From: FEN-1191 sp964528845
GTDB lineage: Bacteria > Pseudomonadota > Gammaproteobacteria > Steroidobacterales > Steroidobacteraceae
Reading direction: 5' to 3'
Assembly: GCA_964528845.1 (NCBI GenBank)
Contig: CAZGVE010000016.1
Coordinates: forward strand, 9,468-73,467
Length of the DNA: 64,000 bases
Positions 8,951 to 17,264 of this stretch are shown in pieces. Under the pieces are notes generated by a model, which saw nothing but the letters and a program-made list of their open reading frames with translations, searched no databases and had not been told where the DNA came from. Both the position numbers and the translations under genes were made by a program. The first letter of the stretch is position 1. Every line of letters starts with the position of its first letter.

Positions 8951-9019
8951 GCCTGATCCCCCGACACGTGGAGCGGATTGTAGCGTACGATCACCGGCCG
9001 GGAGTGCTCGGAGGACCGG

Positions 9020-10705
9020 ATGTCCATTTCCCGTCGAACCGCGCTGAAGCAACTCGCAGCCGCCGTGCCCACTGCCTGCCTCGCTCGGGCTGCCGATGCA
9101 GACGGCGCCGCGAGCGCGGGTGCCGCGCCCTCGCAATTGCCTCCTGCTCCGGCGCCGATTCCGGCGCCCCCTGACTACGGCGTGGCGCCGGGCCCGTTCC
9201 GCCCCACCTTCGAATCGCTCTCGGCGTACCGCTTGCCGGACTGGTACCGCGATGCGAAATTCGGCATCTGGGCGCACTGGGGTCCACAGTGCCAGCCGGA
9301 AATGGGCGACTGGTACGCACAGAAGATGTATCAGTTCGACAGCGCCGACTATCAGTTCCACGTCAAGACTTACGGGCACCCTTCGAAGGCGGGCTTCAAG
9401 GAAGTGATCCGCTCGTGGAAGGCCGAGCAATGGGACCCGGAATACCTGATCGGTTTGTACAAGAAAGCCGGTGCGAGATTCTTCACCGCGCTGGCCAATC
9501 ACCACGACAACTTCGACAATTTCGATTCCACCTACCAGCCCTGGAATTCCGTCAACATGGGTCCGAGGAAGAGCATCGTCGGCGGCTGGGAGAAGGCGGC
9601 GCGGGCGGCGGGCCTGCGATTCGCGGTGTCCAGTCACGGCGATCGCGCCTGGAGCTGGTATCAGGACGCCCAGCGCGCCGACCCATCCGGCGCCCTGGCA
9701 GGGGTACGCTACGACGGACTGCTGGCCAAGGATCACGGCAAGGGACAGTGGTGGGACGGATTCGATCCGCAGGATCTCTACGCGCAGTATCACGTCGTGG
9801 GCAGCTACAACTGGCCGCAGCAGGGCAATCCGCCGATCGACCCGGCGTTCTGCGAGAAGTTCTTCAAGCGCACCGTCGATCTGATCGACAAGCACAGCCC
9901 GGACCTGCTGTATTTCGACGATACGATCATGCCGATCTACCCGACGTCGGACATCGGCCCGCGCATCGCCGCCTATTTCTACAACCACAACATGATGAAG
10001 AACGGCGGCACACTTAACGCCGTGATGACCGGCAAGCAGCTCAAGGGCCCCGATGCGATCTGGCGCAGCGCCCTGGTGCTCGATCTGGAGCGGGGTGTCA
10101 GCGGCGGCGGGGAGACCATTCCCTGGCAGACCGACACCTGCATCGGCGACTGGCATTACCGTCGCAGCCTGTTCGAGAATCACCAATACAAGAGCGCCAA
10201 GAGCGTGGTGCAGATGCTGATCGACATCGTTTCCAAGAACGGTAACCTGATGCTCAACATCCCCGTTCGCGGCAATGGCACCATCGATGACGACGAAGTG
10301 AAAGTGCTGCAGGAACTGGCGCAATGGATCGGACCCAACGGTGAGGGCATCTATGAGACCCGCCCGTTTGCCGTCTACGGCGAGGGTCCCACGACCACGG
10401 CCCCCGCGCCCGCCAGCCATTTCGGCGGCATCACCGATGTGCGCCCGTACACGGCGCGGGACATCCGCTACACCGCGCGGCGCGATACCGTCTATGCCTT
10501 CGTGATGGAATGGCCGGAGGATGGACGCGTGGTGCTGAAATCATTGGCCGCCGGATCAGCAGCCTATCCGCGCCCGATCGGCAGGGTCGAGCTGCTGGGC
10601 GGCGGACCGATGAGGTTCCACCGCGATGCCGGCGGCCTTAACGTGACGCTGCCGGTCGAGAAGCCGAATGCGATGGCCTGTGCGCTGAAAATTGTTCCCG
10701 TGTGA
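9020..10705 (+). CDS. GH29 alpha-L-fucosidase, Tat- or Sec-exported
   Basis: 561 residues. The N-terminus MSISRRTALKQLAAAVP has a twin-arginine-like motif, followed by an Ala/Pro-rich linker to about residue 55. The catalytic barrel has the classic GH29 signatures: DWYRDAKFGIWAHWGPQC, YLIGLYKKAGARFFTALANHHDNFDNF, and the nucleophile region PDLLYFDDTI, where the first Asp of the DD pair is the likely nucleophile. The tail VVQMLIDIVSKNGNLMLNIP closes the barrel and a beta-sandwich follows. GH29 enzymes release terminal L-fucose with retention. The divergent GH35 gene suggests joint removal of fucosyl-galactosyl side chains such as those of xyloglucan; that substrate is inference. Confidence 0.9.
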   Translation: MSISRRTALKQLAAAVPTACLARAADADGAASAGAAPSQLPPAPAPIPAPPDYGVAPGPFRPTFESLSAYRLPDWYRDAKFGIWAHWGPQCQPEMGDWYAQKMYQFDSADYQFHVKTYGHPSKAGFKEVIRSWKAEQWDPEYLIGLYKKAGARFFTALANHHDNFDNFDSTYQPWNSVNMGPRKSIVGGWEKAARAAGLRFAVSSHGDRAWSWYQDAQRADPSGALAGVRYDGLLAKDHGKGQWWDGFDPQDLYAQYHVVGSYNWPQQGNPPIDPAFCEKFFKRTVDLIDKHSPDLLYFDDTIMPIYPTSDIGPRIAAYFYNHNMMKNGGTLNAVMTGKQLKGPDAIWRSALVLDLERGVSGGGETIPWQTDTCIGDWHYRRSLFENHQYKSAKSVVQMLIDIVSKNGNLMLNIPVRGNGTIDDDEVKVLQELAQWIGPNGEGIYETRPFAVYGEGPTTTAPAPASHFGGITDVRPYTARDIRYTARRDTVYAFVMEWPEDGRVVLKSLAAGSAAYPRPIGRVELLGGGPMRFHRDAGGLNVTLPVEKPNAMACALKIVPV

Positions 10706-10710
10706 GCAAC

Positions 10711-11436
10711 TCAGCGGGAGTAGCTGGCATCCGCCCGTCCTGCGGCGAGAATGTGCCCCCGCATCGCCCGCTCCGCGTCCTCGCCGTAGAACACTCCGCT
10801 CAGTCCCAGCGTGGCGACATCCAGCGCGTAGACCCGGGTCACGTAGCGATGCGCGATCGTATCGTTGTGCGCAGGACACGGCCCGTCATAGCCTCCTCGG
10901 GGGCCGGACAGCCCCGACTCCGTAGAGTAAAAGTGGGTGTATACATTGGCGCCGCGCAACCCGTGGTCGGTCGGACCTGTCGGCTTGCCCCTCAGCACGA
11001 AGCCCTGGCCCTCCTCTCCTTTGCGCAATCGCGTGATCGTCGGAGGAATATCAACCAGCACCCAGTGAATGAACGGTACCCGCGGCGTATCGGCGGGTAT
11101 CGTGACTCCGGGCTTGTCGCGCAGGCTCAGATCCTTTGGCACATCCAGATCCGTCATGATCAAAGCATAGGAGCGGGTGCCGGTGGGACCGGGCGACCAT
11201 GAAACACCCGGGCTGATGTTGTAGTCGGCCGGATCCATCGTGGTCGGCGGGCAGTAGGCCGCGCTTGGGGGCAGTCGCCCGTCAGCGCCGAGACCTTCCA
11301 CCTTTACCTCGAGGCGTGGCGGCTCTCCCGCAGCGCGCGCAACGTTCGCGGCATCGGCATCGGCAAGCGCCGCTGCCGCTCCGGGAACCAGCCAGGCCGC
11401 CAGCAGGCCAGCGAGCAGATTCCCCGTAACGCCCAT
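10711..11436 (-). CDS. YbhB/YbcL family (PEBP) exported protein
   Basis: 241 residues from ATG 11436-11434 with a Sec leader ending near AAA-LA. Family blocks are present: YNISPGVSWSPGPTGTRSYALIMTDLDVP, FIHWVLVDIPP and a later GYDGPCPAHNDTIAHRYVTRVYALD, which matches the PEBP motifs DPDxP, H-W and GPxPP-x-G-x-HRY (here partly degenerate: GPCPAH). PEBP proteins bind phosphate-bearing ligands or amines; bacterial homologues have no settled function. It converges on the GH29 gene with only 5 bases between the stop codons, and is separated by 109 bases from the upstream operon. Confidence 0.82.
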   Translation of the reverse strand: MGVTGNLLAGLLAAWLVPGAAAALADADAANVARAAGEPPRLEVKVEGLGADGRLPPSAAYCPPTTMDPADYNISPGVSWSPGPTGTRSYALIMTDLDVPKDLSLRDKPGVTIPADTPRVPFIHWVLVDIPPTITRLRKGEEGQGFVLRGKPTGPTDHGLRGANVYTHFYSTESGLSGPRGGYDGPCPAHNDTIAHRYVTRVYALDVATLGLSGVFYGEDAERAMRGHILAAGRADASYSR

Positions 11437-11545
11437 TCGACATCCCCCCGAACGCAGACCCGACAATTTCGCAATAGCGAATAATTTTTCTATATAGCGC
11501 GCACCAAGATAGCGGATGGTTCGGTCGCGTTCAATAGCCGTGGGC

Positions 11546-12529
11546 TCACCACAGCGCCCGCTGCTGGTCGGCTTCAAGAAAGCTCTGGTCCACGATCTTC
11601 GACCAGTCCACGGGCTTAGCGATGAGGCCGACGAGCTGCATGCCACGGGACGTGGCGTCCAGGCCTTCCTTGGAGAATTCACCGTGTGAAAACTGTCCCC
11701 AGTCGTAATATTTCGGCAGCAATTTCCTGGCATCTGCGAGACTGAAACCGAAAACTTGCGAATAGATCAGTGCGGTCTCCTCGCGATGTTGCTCCATGTA
11801 CTCGACCGCGCGGCGGCGTGCGCGCAGCAGTGCGCGCAGCTTGTCAGGGTGCAGCCGAATGAACTCTGGCGTCGCGACGATCACCGCGCCGGTGAACTTC
11901 GGAAATACGTCATAGCCGTGGAACAGCACGCGGTACCGGTCGGGTTCCAGGGTAAGCGTCGGGTCGACCAGCGGCGTCGCCGCAACGGCGCCCTGAGCGA
12001 GGGCGGTCAGCCCCGGCCCAAGCCCGCCAATCGAGATCATGTCGACCTTGCCCAGGATGCCGGCATTGGCGAGCGCGGCGCGCAGCACGATTTCGGTGGT
12101 CGAGCGCGGCGAGGTGAATGCGACCCGCTTGCCGGCCAGATCCTTGACGGATCTGATGTTGCTGTCCTTGGTCGTTGCCCAGGTCAGATCACCGAGGTGA
12201 TCGGTCGTGCACATCACGATGCGCAGATCCATGCCCTGGTTGATCGCCGCGATGACGGTCGTCGTGCCCACCTGACCCACACCCATGCCGGTGGCCAGCA
12301 GATTCCTGAGGCTGCTGCCCCCGCCCGAGGAGGACACGATATCGGTGATGTCGAGGCCATCCTGCCGCAGGAACCCCTTCTTGAGCGCCACCGCCCACGG
12401 CAGGGTCGAGGTGATCTTGCCGTACTCCGAAACCGCGAATGTTTCTGCACGCGCGGCGGGCACAGCCGCGGTGGCCACCGCGATGCAGAGCACCGCAATC
12501 CCAATTTCCTTGATTCGCGCCCCGCCCAT
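11546..12529 (-). CDS. ABC-type (NMT1/SsuA-like) periplasmic substrate-binding protein
   Basis: 327 residues with a signal peptide ending AARA-ET (about residue 28). The mature protein shows the NMT1/THI5/SsuA pattern: ALKKGFLRQDGLDITDIVSS, a Ser/Gly-rich ligand loop SGGGSSLRNLLATG, QGMDLRIVMCT, VKDLAGKRVAFTSPRS, and ALAQGAVAATPLVDPT. Such proteins bring sulfonates, nitriles, taurine-like or pyrimidine ligands to an ABC importer. No permease or ATPase gene lies near it. It is the last gene of a four-gene operon (5 bases after the DUF6282 gene), so it may bind the substrate or product of the associated hydrolases. Confidence 0.8.
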   Translation of the reverse strand: MGGARIKEIGIAVLCIAVATAAVPAARAETFAVSEYGKITSTLPWAVALKKGFLRQDGLDITDIVSSSGGGSSLRNLLATGMGVGQVGTTTVIAAINQGMDLRIVMCTTDHLGDLTWATTKDSNIRSVKDLAGKRVAFTSPRSTTEIVLRAALANAGILGKVDMISIGGLGPGLTALAQGAVAATPLVDPTLTLEPDRYRVLFHGYDVFPKFTGAVIVATPEFIRLHPDKLRALLRARRRAVEYMEQHREETALIYSQVFGFSLADARKLLPKYYDWGQFSHGEFSKEGLDATSRGMQLVGLIAKPVDWSKIVDQSFLEADQQRALW

Positions 12530-12534
12530 TCGCG

Positions 12535-13470
12535 TCAGGGATCCAGTCCCAGCGCCAGCGCCGGATTGGTCTTGGCCATCAGGTTGATATCCTCGATCGA
12601 GATGCCTGCGGCATGGAGCTGGCGCATGAATTCGAGCAGTCCCTGCGGCGGCATCGGTCGCGGCGGGTTGGGCGGCTGGGCCGGCCTTCCGCCGAGGTCG
12701 GTGGCAATGATGCAGGACTTCGCGCCGATGGCGCGGATGGCCTCGGCAAATATCGGGACCGTCAGCGGCGAATGCAAAGGCAGAGTCGCCCCATAGGCGA
12801 ACTCGATGAAGGCGCCGTCTCGGGCCGCCTGCTGCATCTGCGGGATCGTCATGCTGACCGGCTCGTTCATCGCATGCGTCACGACCATGTGACTGACGCC
12901 CCGCGCTTGCGCCTCATGGACCACCAGCAGTACCTCCTCGGCCGAGATATGGCCCGTCTCCAGCACCAGCTGCGGATGCGCCACGATGTAGTCGATCAGC
13001 TCCAGCACTCCCGGCAACAGCTTGCCGTCCCGGGCCACCGGGACCTGTGGTCCCTTGCCCCTGACCGAATTCTCCGAGTCGAAGGTAGGCAGCCACACCA
13101 CCCTACCGTATCCTCCCTTGACGTCGGCCATGTGTTTGACCGCCTCGAGGTTGATTCCGCCCACGGCAAGGTCCTGGGTCACCCCGCCGAACAGCTCGAT
13201 GCCGGGTACTTCCTTGCGCAGCAGATAGACCATCGAGGCCGTCGGTTCCCAATGGTTCTTCATGACCAGCCCGCGCATGCCGGCAGCCTTCGCCAGTCGC
13301 GCCAGATCGTCGGCATCGATGGCCCGCGCCACGCTGTCCGGGCTCATATGCACGTGGAAATCGATCGCGCCCTTGAGGTTGATATCCGCGTCCGGTTGGG
13401 CGGTTTCGGACGCCGATGCAGACGCCACCAGCAGCAGCAGGCACAGGCTCAATCCTGCCAGCACGCGCAT
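12535..13470 (-). CDS. DUF6282-type metal-dependent hydrolase (amidohydrolase superfamily), exported
   Basis: 311 residues with a signal peptide (leader through about residue 20, SASA-SE). The mature N-terminus AIDFHVHMSPDS carries the HxH metal motif of the amidohydrolase superfamily. It is followed by AAGMRGLVMKNHWEPTASMVYLLRK, VLETGHISAEEVLLVVHEA, VVTHAMNEPVSM and a late IIATDLGG, where the Asp would be the final metal ligand. This order matches DUF6282 proteins. It is positioned 3 bases downstream of the RraA-like gene. The signal peptide is notable because most superfamily members are cytoplasmic. The substrate is unknown. Confidence 0.75.
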   Translation of the reverse strand: MRVLAGLSLCLLLLVASASASETAQPDADINLKGAIDFHVHMSPDSVARAIDADDLARLAKAAGMRGLVMKNHWEPTASMVYLLRKEVPGIELFGGVTQDLAVGGINLEAVKHMADVKGGYGRVVWLPTFDSENSVRGKGPQVPVARDGKLLPGVLELIDYIVAHPQLVLETGHISAEEVLLVVHEAQARGVSHMVVTHAMNEPVSMTIPQMQQAARDGAFIEFAYGATLPLHSPLTVPIFAEAIRAIGAKSCIIATDLGGRPAQPPNPPRPMPPQGLLEFMRQLHAAGISIEDINLMAKTNPALALGLDP

Positions 13471-13473
13471 CGA

Positions 13474-14217
13474 TCAGCTCGAAGGTGACTTCGACGACAC
13501 CAGCAGGCCGCGCTGCTGCATTTCGTCGAAATACCGATCCAGCGCCGCATCCTGGGCAGCCTCATCCGGCGCGCCGCCTGCCTGGCCGGCCTTCGCGCGC
13601 GCCGCGGCATGGAGACGATCGGCGACCGCCCGCGCGTACGCCCGCGGAACCACGGCGATCCCATCCGCACTGGCGCACATCACGTCCCCCGGGTGGACGA
13701 TGACGCCGCCGCAGCATACCGGCACGTTGATCTCTCCCGGCCCCAGCTTCGGTCCGGACCAGGTCGCCGTGCCGCTAGCGTAGATCGGAAACTGCCCCTG
13801 CTTCGCCTCGGAGGCGTCGCGATAGGCGCCGTGAACGATCAACCCTCGGAGGCCACGTTCCCTGATGGCGCGCTTGAGCATCTGAAAGCCCCCCAGACAC
13901 CATTCAGTGAACCCCTGCGCGTCGACCACCAGCAGGTCACCCGGTTGCGTGAGCGTCAGAGCTTTCTTGACGGCAAGATTGTCGCCTGGAGGGCATTTCA
14001 CGGTCAGCGCCGTGCCGACCACCGGCAGCGCGGGATCGAATATCGAGCGGATGTTGTGCACGGTGTACATGCGCCCGACCGCGTCGGCGATGTCCGGCAC
14101 GTAGCATCCGGCGAGGCGCGAAATGATGTCCGGCTCGATGGCCGCGGCCGAAGGCCCGATCAGGAACGGCACCACCGGCGTCTTCCAGCGTCGGTCGATC
14201 GGGGACTCAGCGGTCAT
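13474..14217 (-). CDS. RraA-like / 4-hydroxy-4-methyl-2-oxoglutarate aldolase family protein
   Basis: 247 residues from the ATG at 14217-14215; this ATG overlaps the upstream stop as TAATG. Family motifs: CYVPDIADAVGRMYTVHNI near the N-terminus, GTALTVKCPPGDNLAVKKAL, GDLLVVDAQGFTEWCLGG, LRGLIVHGAYRDASEAKQ (the GxxRD motif that helps bind the divalent metal and substrate), and VHPGDVMCASADGIAVVP, the family GD...DxDGVvviP block. Members cleave 4-hydroxy-4-methyl-2-oxoglutarate or oxaloacetate at the end of protocatechuate/gallate 4,5-cleavage, or (RraA) inhibit RNase E. The amidohydrolase upstream supports a catabolic role. Confidence 0.82.
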   Translation of the reverse strand: MTAESPIDRRWKTPVVPFLIGPSAAAIEPDIISRLAGCYVPDIADAVGRMYTVHNIRSIFDPALPVVGTALTVKCPPGDNLAVKKALTLTQPGDLLVVDAQGFTEWCLGGFQMLKRAIRERGLRGLIVHGAYRDASEAKQGQFPIYASGTATWSGPKLGPGEINVPVCCGGVIVHPGDVMCASADGIAVVPRAYARAVADRLHAAARAKAGQAGGAPDEAAQDAALDRYFDEMQQRGLLVSSKSPSS

Positions 14218-15095
14218 TACGACGACGCTCCCGTTGGCAGCTTCAACGCCTGGATCGCGTTTTCCTTCAGTATCAGCGCGTGATTCTCGGGATCGAATCC
14301 GGCGTCGGCAAAGTCCTTGATCCAGCGGTCCGGTGCCAGCACAGGATAATCGGAGCCGAACAGCACCTTGTGCTTCAGCTGGGTGTTGGCGTAGCGCACC
14401 AGCTGCGGCGGGAAATACTTCGGCGACCAGCCCGACAGGTCGATGTAGACGTTCGGCTTGTGCAGGCACACCGACAGCGCCTCATCCTGCCAGGGCCAGG
14501 AAGGGTGCGCGATGATGACGGTCATGTCCGGAAAATCCGCCGCCACGTCGTCCAGGTGTATAGGGTTGGAGTACTTGAGCTTGAGGCCACCGCCTCCCGG
14601 CATCCCGGTTCCGATTCCGGAGTGCCCGCTGTGAAAAATCGCCGGCAGCTTGTGCTCGGCTATGACCTCATACAGCCGGTACGCCATGCGATCGTTGGGA
14701 AAGAACCCTTGCAGCGTAGGGTGGAACTTGAATCCCCTGACCCCATGCTCCTCGATCAGGCGTCGCGCTTCGCGCACGCCGAACTTGCCCTTGTGCGGAT
14801 CGATGCTGGCAAAGGCCAGCATGATGTCGCTGTTGTTGCGCGCGGCCTCGCTGATCTCCTCGTTCGGGATGCGCTTTGCGCCGACCTCGGATTCCATGTC
14901 GACCGTGAACATCACGAATCCGATTCTGCGCTCCCGGTAGTACGCCACTGTCTCGGCGATCGTCGGGCGTACCGGTGCCTTGAAATACCGGCTGGCCGCG
15001 TCCTCGTAGGTCTTCCAGATCGGATCGACCGGCTGGCAGCACGAGACTTCGGCGTGCACATGCACGTCGATCGCTATCAAGTCCTGCACGTTCAT
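14217..15095 (-). CDS. Amidohydrolase-2 family metal-dependent hydrolase
   Basis: 292 residues from ATG 15095-15093. The N-terminal IDVHVHAE contains the HxH metal pair. Later: IEEHGVRGFKFHPTLQGFFPND, PAIFHSGHSGIG, MTVIIAHPSWPWQDEAL and KVLFGSDYPVLAPDRW, whose Asp is the conserved last ligand. This is the PF04909 pattern found in ACMSD, gamma-resorcylate decarboxylase, 4-oxalomesaconate hydratase and lactone hydrolases. Paired with an RraA-like aldolase, a hydratase or lactonase step before aldol cleavage is a reasonable idea, but unproven. It is the first gene of a packed four-gene operon. Confidence 0.85.
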   Translation of the reverse strand: MNVQDLIAIDVHVHAEVSCCQPVDPIWKTYEDAASRYFKAPVRPTIAETVAYYRERRIGFVMFTVDMESEVGAKRIPNEEISEAARNNSDIMLAFASIDPHKGKFGVREARRLIEEHGVRGFKFHPTLQGFFPNDRMAYRLYEVIAEHKLPAIFHSGHSGIGTGMPGGGGLKLKYSNPIHLDDVAADFPDMTVIIAHPSWPWQDEALSVCLHKPNVYIDLSGWSPKYFPPQLVRYANTQLKHKVLFGSDYPVLAPDRWIKDFADAGFDPENHALILKENAIQALKLPTGASS

Positions 15096-15114
15096 GGGAC
15101 GGATACCTCTACGC

Positions 15115-16290
15115 TCATACCAGCCGGCTGCCCGCGAATCCGCCGGGCCAGCATTGCTGATAGGGCGTGCATTGCTCCCATCTGGCCTGCACAGTCGCGG
15201 AGTATGCATCGTTCTTCAATGGCACCCGCGGCCGGGGATCGATATTGAATGGCGGCGACTCCCAGGGCCTGTGGAAATCCTGCGTATAGTGCGTGAGATC
15301 CGGCGTCACCGGCAGCGGCACCGCCCATCGCACCCCCAGACCAGAGAGCCGCCCCATCATCCAGCTCAGTGCCAGATCCGACAGGCCGGACTCTGCAGGC
15401 GGGTAGCCTCCGCCCACGTCCGAATGCGCTCCGGCGAACCACACCTGCTCGATCGCGTCACGCGGATCCCATCGCGTCACCGGAAAATCCAGTCGGCGCT
15501 CGTCCAGGGCCATCGCGTGAAAGCCGCGCAGGACCAGGGGATTGAGCTTGGTGTCCACGAAGCTGAAAGCGTCGCGCCGGCCGTCATGCACGTAAAGCGG
15601 GAGCCCCAGCGCTCCGACCGTGTCCCAGACCGCAACCGATGCTATGGGCACCCCCGGAATGAAAGTCTCGCCGGACGCCAGGCGTTCTGACACCCAGAGC
15701 TCGACCTCATGGAACAGCCCGGTGAGGAATCTGGAAATGGTGCCACCGCCGCCGAACACGACGCCGCGCGCCTTGAGCCACGCGGCGTAGCCGAGCAGAT
15801 ACGCCTGCTGCCGGTCGTTGACATCATAGGTCGACGGATTGAGCAGCCCCACCGCGCAGATCATGCCCGCGAGCGCTCTGGCGGTGTACGCGCCGCGCGA
15901 GAATCCGGCGATGTGAATAGTGTCTCCGGCCTGGTACTGCCTCGAGATGTAGGTATAGCCGCGCACGATGCGCGCGATGACGCCAAACCCAAACACGCCG
16001 GCAAGAATCCTGATCGCCTGATTGTTCGAGTCGCCTACACCAAACATGTATTTTGCGACCTGCAGCGCCGATCCGTCGCCGGCGCTCTGTACCTTCTCCT
16101 GCTCGGTAGGAAGGGCCAGCGTGTCCGGGGTGACTGCACCCGCGAGATTCACAAACAACTTGTAGACGTTCGTGACCGCGCCGAGCGACTGTTCGGCGTT
16201 GGTGGTCGCATCGATGTCCGTGGCGTACGCCGGATCCGAAGGCGGTCCGTTCCAGGTGCCGTCCGCACAATAGAGTATCGTCTTGCTCAC
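15115..16290 (-). CDS. DUF2235 family alpha/beta hydrolase
   Basis: 391 residues starting at a GTG (16290-16288) with a good GGAGG site 7-9 bases upstream. DUF2235 features are all present: KTILYCADGTWN at the N-terminus, the nucleophile elbow HIAGFSRGAYTARALAG (GxSxG, Ser near residue 130), VAVWDTVGALGLP, FHAMALDERRLDF and the acid/base region VWFAGAHSDVGGGYP. Related domains form Tle-type phospholipase effectors of type VI secretion, but many copies stand alone. No VgrG, PAAR or immunity-type gene lies next to it, so free-standing lipase/esterase activity is the safer reading. Confidence 0.88.
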   Translation of the reverse strand: MSKTILYCADGTWNGPPSDPAYATDIDATTNAEQSLGAVTNVYKLFVNLAGAVTPDTLALPTEQEKVQSAGDGSALQVAKYMFGVGDSNNQAIRILAGVFGFGVIARIVRGYTYISRQYQAGDTIHIAGFSRGAYTARALAGMICAVGLLNPSTYDVNDRQQAYLLGYAAWLKARGVVFGGGGTISRFLTGLFHEVELWVSERLASGETFIPGVPIASVAVWDTVGALGLPLYVHDGRRDAFSFVDTKLNPLVLRGFHAMALDERRLDFPVTRWDPRDAIEQVWFAGAHSDVGGGYPPAESGLSDLALSWMMGRLSGLGVRWAVPLPVTPDLTHYTQDFHRPWESPPFNIDPRPRVPLKNDAYSATVQARWEQCTPYQQCWPGGFAGSRLV

Positions 16291-16329
16291 GCCAGCCTCC
16301 GCGCGACATCATACGCCGGACGCCACCCC

Positions 16330-16899
16330 CTAAGGCTGTGATGGCGCCTGCGGGGCGGGAACTGCCTTGTACCACCCCGCGATGCCCCCCTCCTGCTTGA
16401 CCCAGTTCTCCCGGGGCATCCAGTCGCAATATATGACTCGCCTGGCGAGGCGCTCCCTCCTGGGCTGCCAGTCACATGAACCATCGGCCTGCCCCGCGCG
16501 CTGCAGCACCCGCGTCACGATGTTGATCGCTCCGGTTCCGGCGGACCATTGCGTCTCGACCACGTCGCCGACCACCAGCGCCAGCGGCTTTGGGTTGAAC
16601 AGCACCTGCGCCGCGGCCTCCGACTGCGGGCCGCAACAAAGGTACCGCACCACGACAATACTCGCATCGTGAATGTCGGCATTGCTGACTCCGGCACCAT
16701 GCAGCGCCGAGTGCAGTTCATCGTTGGACACAATCTCCTTCGCTGTCAGCACCTGGACCACCTCTCCGGCATGCAGCGATAGAGGATCGGCAAACCTTCC
16801 AGGGGATACCGTGCAGGCGGTCAATAGGGGAAGAATCGCGGCAAAGAGCAACGCGATCGGCGCAAACACGCCGGATGTCCAGCCCGTATGCCTTGGCAT
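16330..16899 (-). CDS. Predicted lipoprotein of unknown function
   Basis: 189 residues. A hydrophobic leader ends with LLTAC, giving a lipidated Cys near residue 29, and the ATG at 16899 has the strong site GGGAGG. The mature protein contains four or more further cysteines (YLCCG near the middle, GSCDW and IYCDW later) and a strand-rich central part. I do not recognise a family. It lies 39 bases upstream of the DUF2235 gene on the same strand and is probably in the same transcript, so a partner or modulator of the hydrolase is possible but unproven. Confidence 0.7.
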   Translation of the reverse strand: MPRHTGWTSGVFAPIALLFAAILPLLTACTVSPGRFADPLSLHAGEVVQVLTAKEIVSNDELHSALHGAGVSNADIHDASIVVVRYLCCGPQSEAAAQVLFNPKPLALVVGDVVETQWSAGTGAINIVTRVLQRAGQADGSCDWQPRRERLARRVIYCDWMPRENWVKQEGGIAGWYKAVPAPQAPSQP

Positions 16900-16999
16900 G
16901 CCTCCCTCCCGCTTTGGGCAGCGCGCAAAGCATCAGCATCGCGGGAGAGATTGCAAGTAGTTGCGGGTACTGTCAGATGTCAACGATTGCTTGGAAGGG

Positions 17000-17260
17000 C
17001 TATTCCAGCCGTGGATCTCCCGCGGGCAACTGATGGACATACCAGGCGACGAGCCGATGGCGGATCGCCTTCTCACCGACCTGCTCGGCTGGCATCGGTG
17101 CAATGATCTTGTCGTGCACGAGCAGACGATAGATGTACAGCGCCTTGTCGCTTGCCGAATCGGTGGCCTCGAACTCGACTGCCTTGCGGCCTTCCGCATA
17201 TTCAACACCGGCGAGCAGCGCCGCCTTGAACAATTCCGCCTCGTGCCTGAATTTCTTCAT
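17000..17260 (-). CDS. DUF5062-like small protein
   Basis: 86 residues, no signal peptide or membrane segment. The sequence starts MKKFRHEAELFKAALLAGVEYAEGR and contains YIYRLLVHDKIIAPMP followed by a helix ending in VHQLPAGDP. This resembles the DUF5062 family known mainly from Vibrio, Shewanella and related Gammaproteobacteria, which has no assigned function. The gene begins 4 bases after the stop of the cupin gene and is likely co-transcribed with it. Confidence 0.65.
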   Translation of the reverse strand: MKKFRHEAELFKAALLAGVEYAEGRKAVEFEATDSASDKALYIYRLLVHDKIIAPMPAEQVGEKAIRHRLVAWYVHQLPAGDPRLE

Positions 17261-17264
17261 TTGC

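Noticed and set aside
7214..8956. 580-codon open frame on the plus strand.
   Set aside because: Antisense to the GH35 gene, His/Arg/Gly-rich, no recognisable motif.
8951..10420. N-terminal extension of the GH35 frame on the minus strand to 10420 (a 1057-residue open frame).
   Set aside because: The extension is exactly antisense to the well-supported GH29 gene and has the low-complexity composition of a shadow frame in GC-rich DNA; the signal peptide at 8950 marks the true start.
15115..16290. Type VI secretion effector locus.
   Set aside because: Only the DUF2235 domain supports it; no VgrG, PAAR, Hcp or adaptor gene is near.
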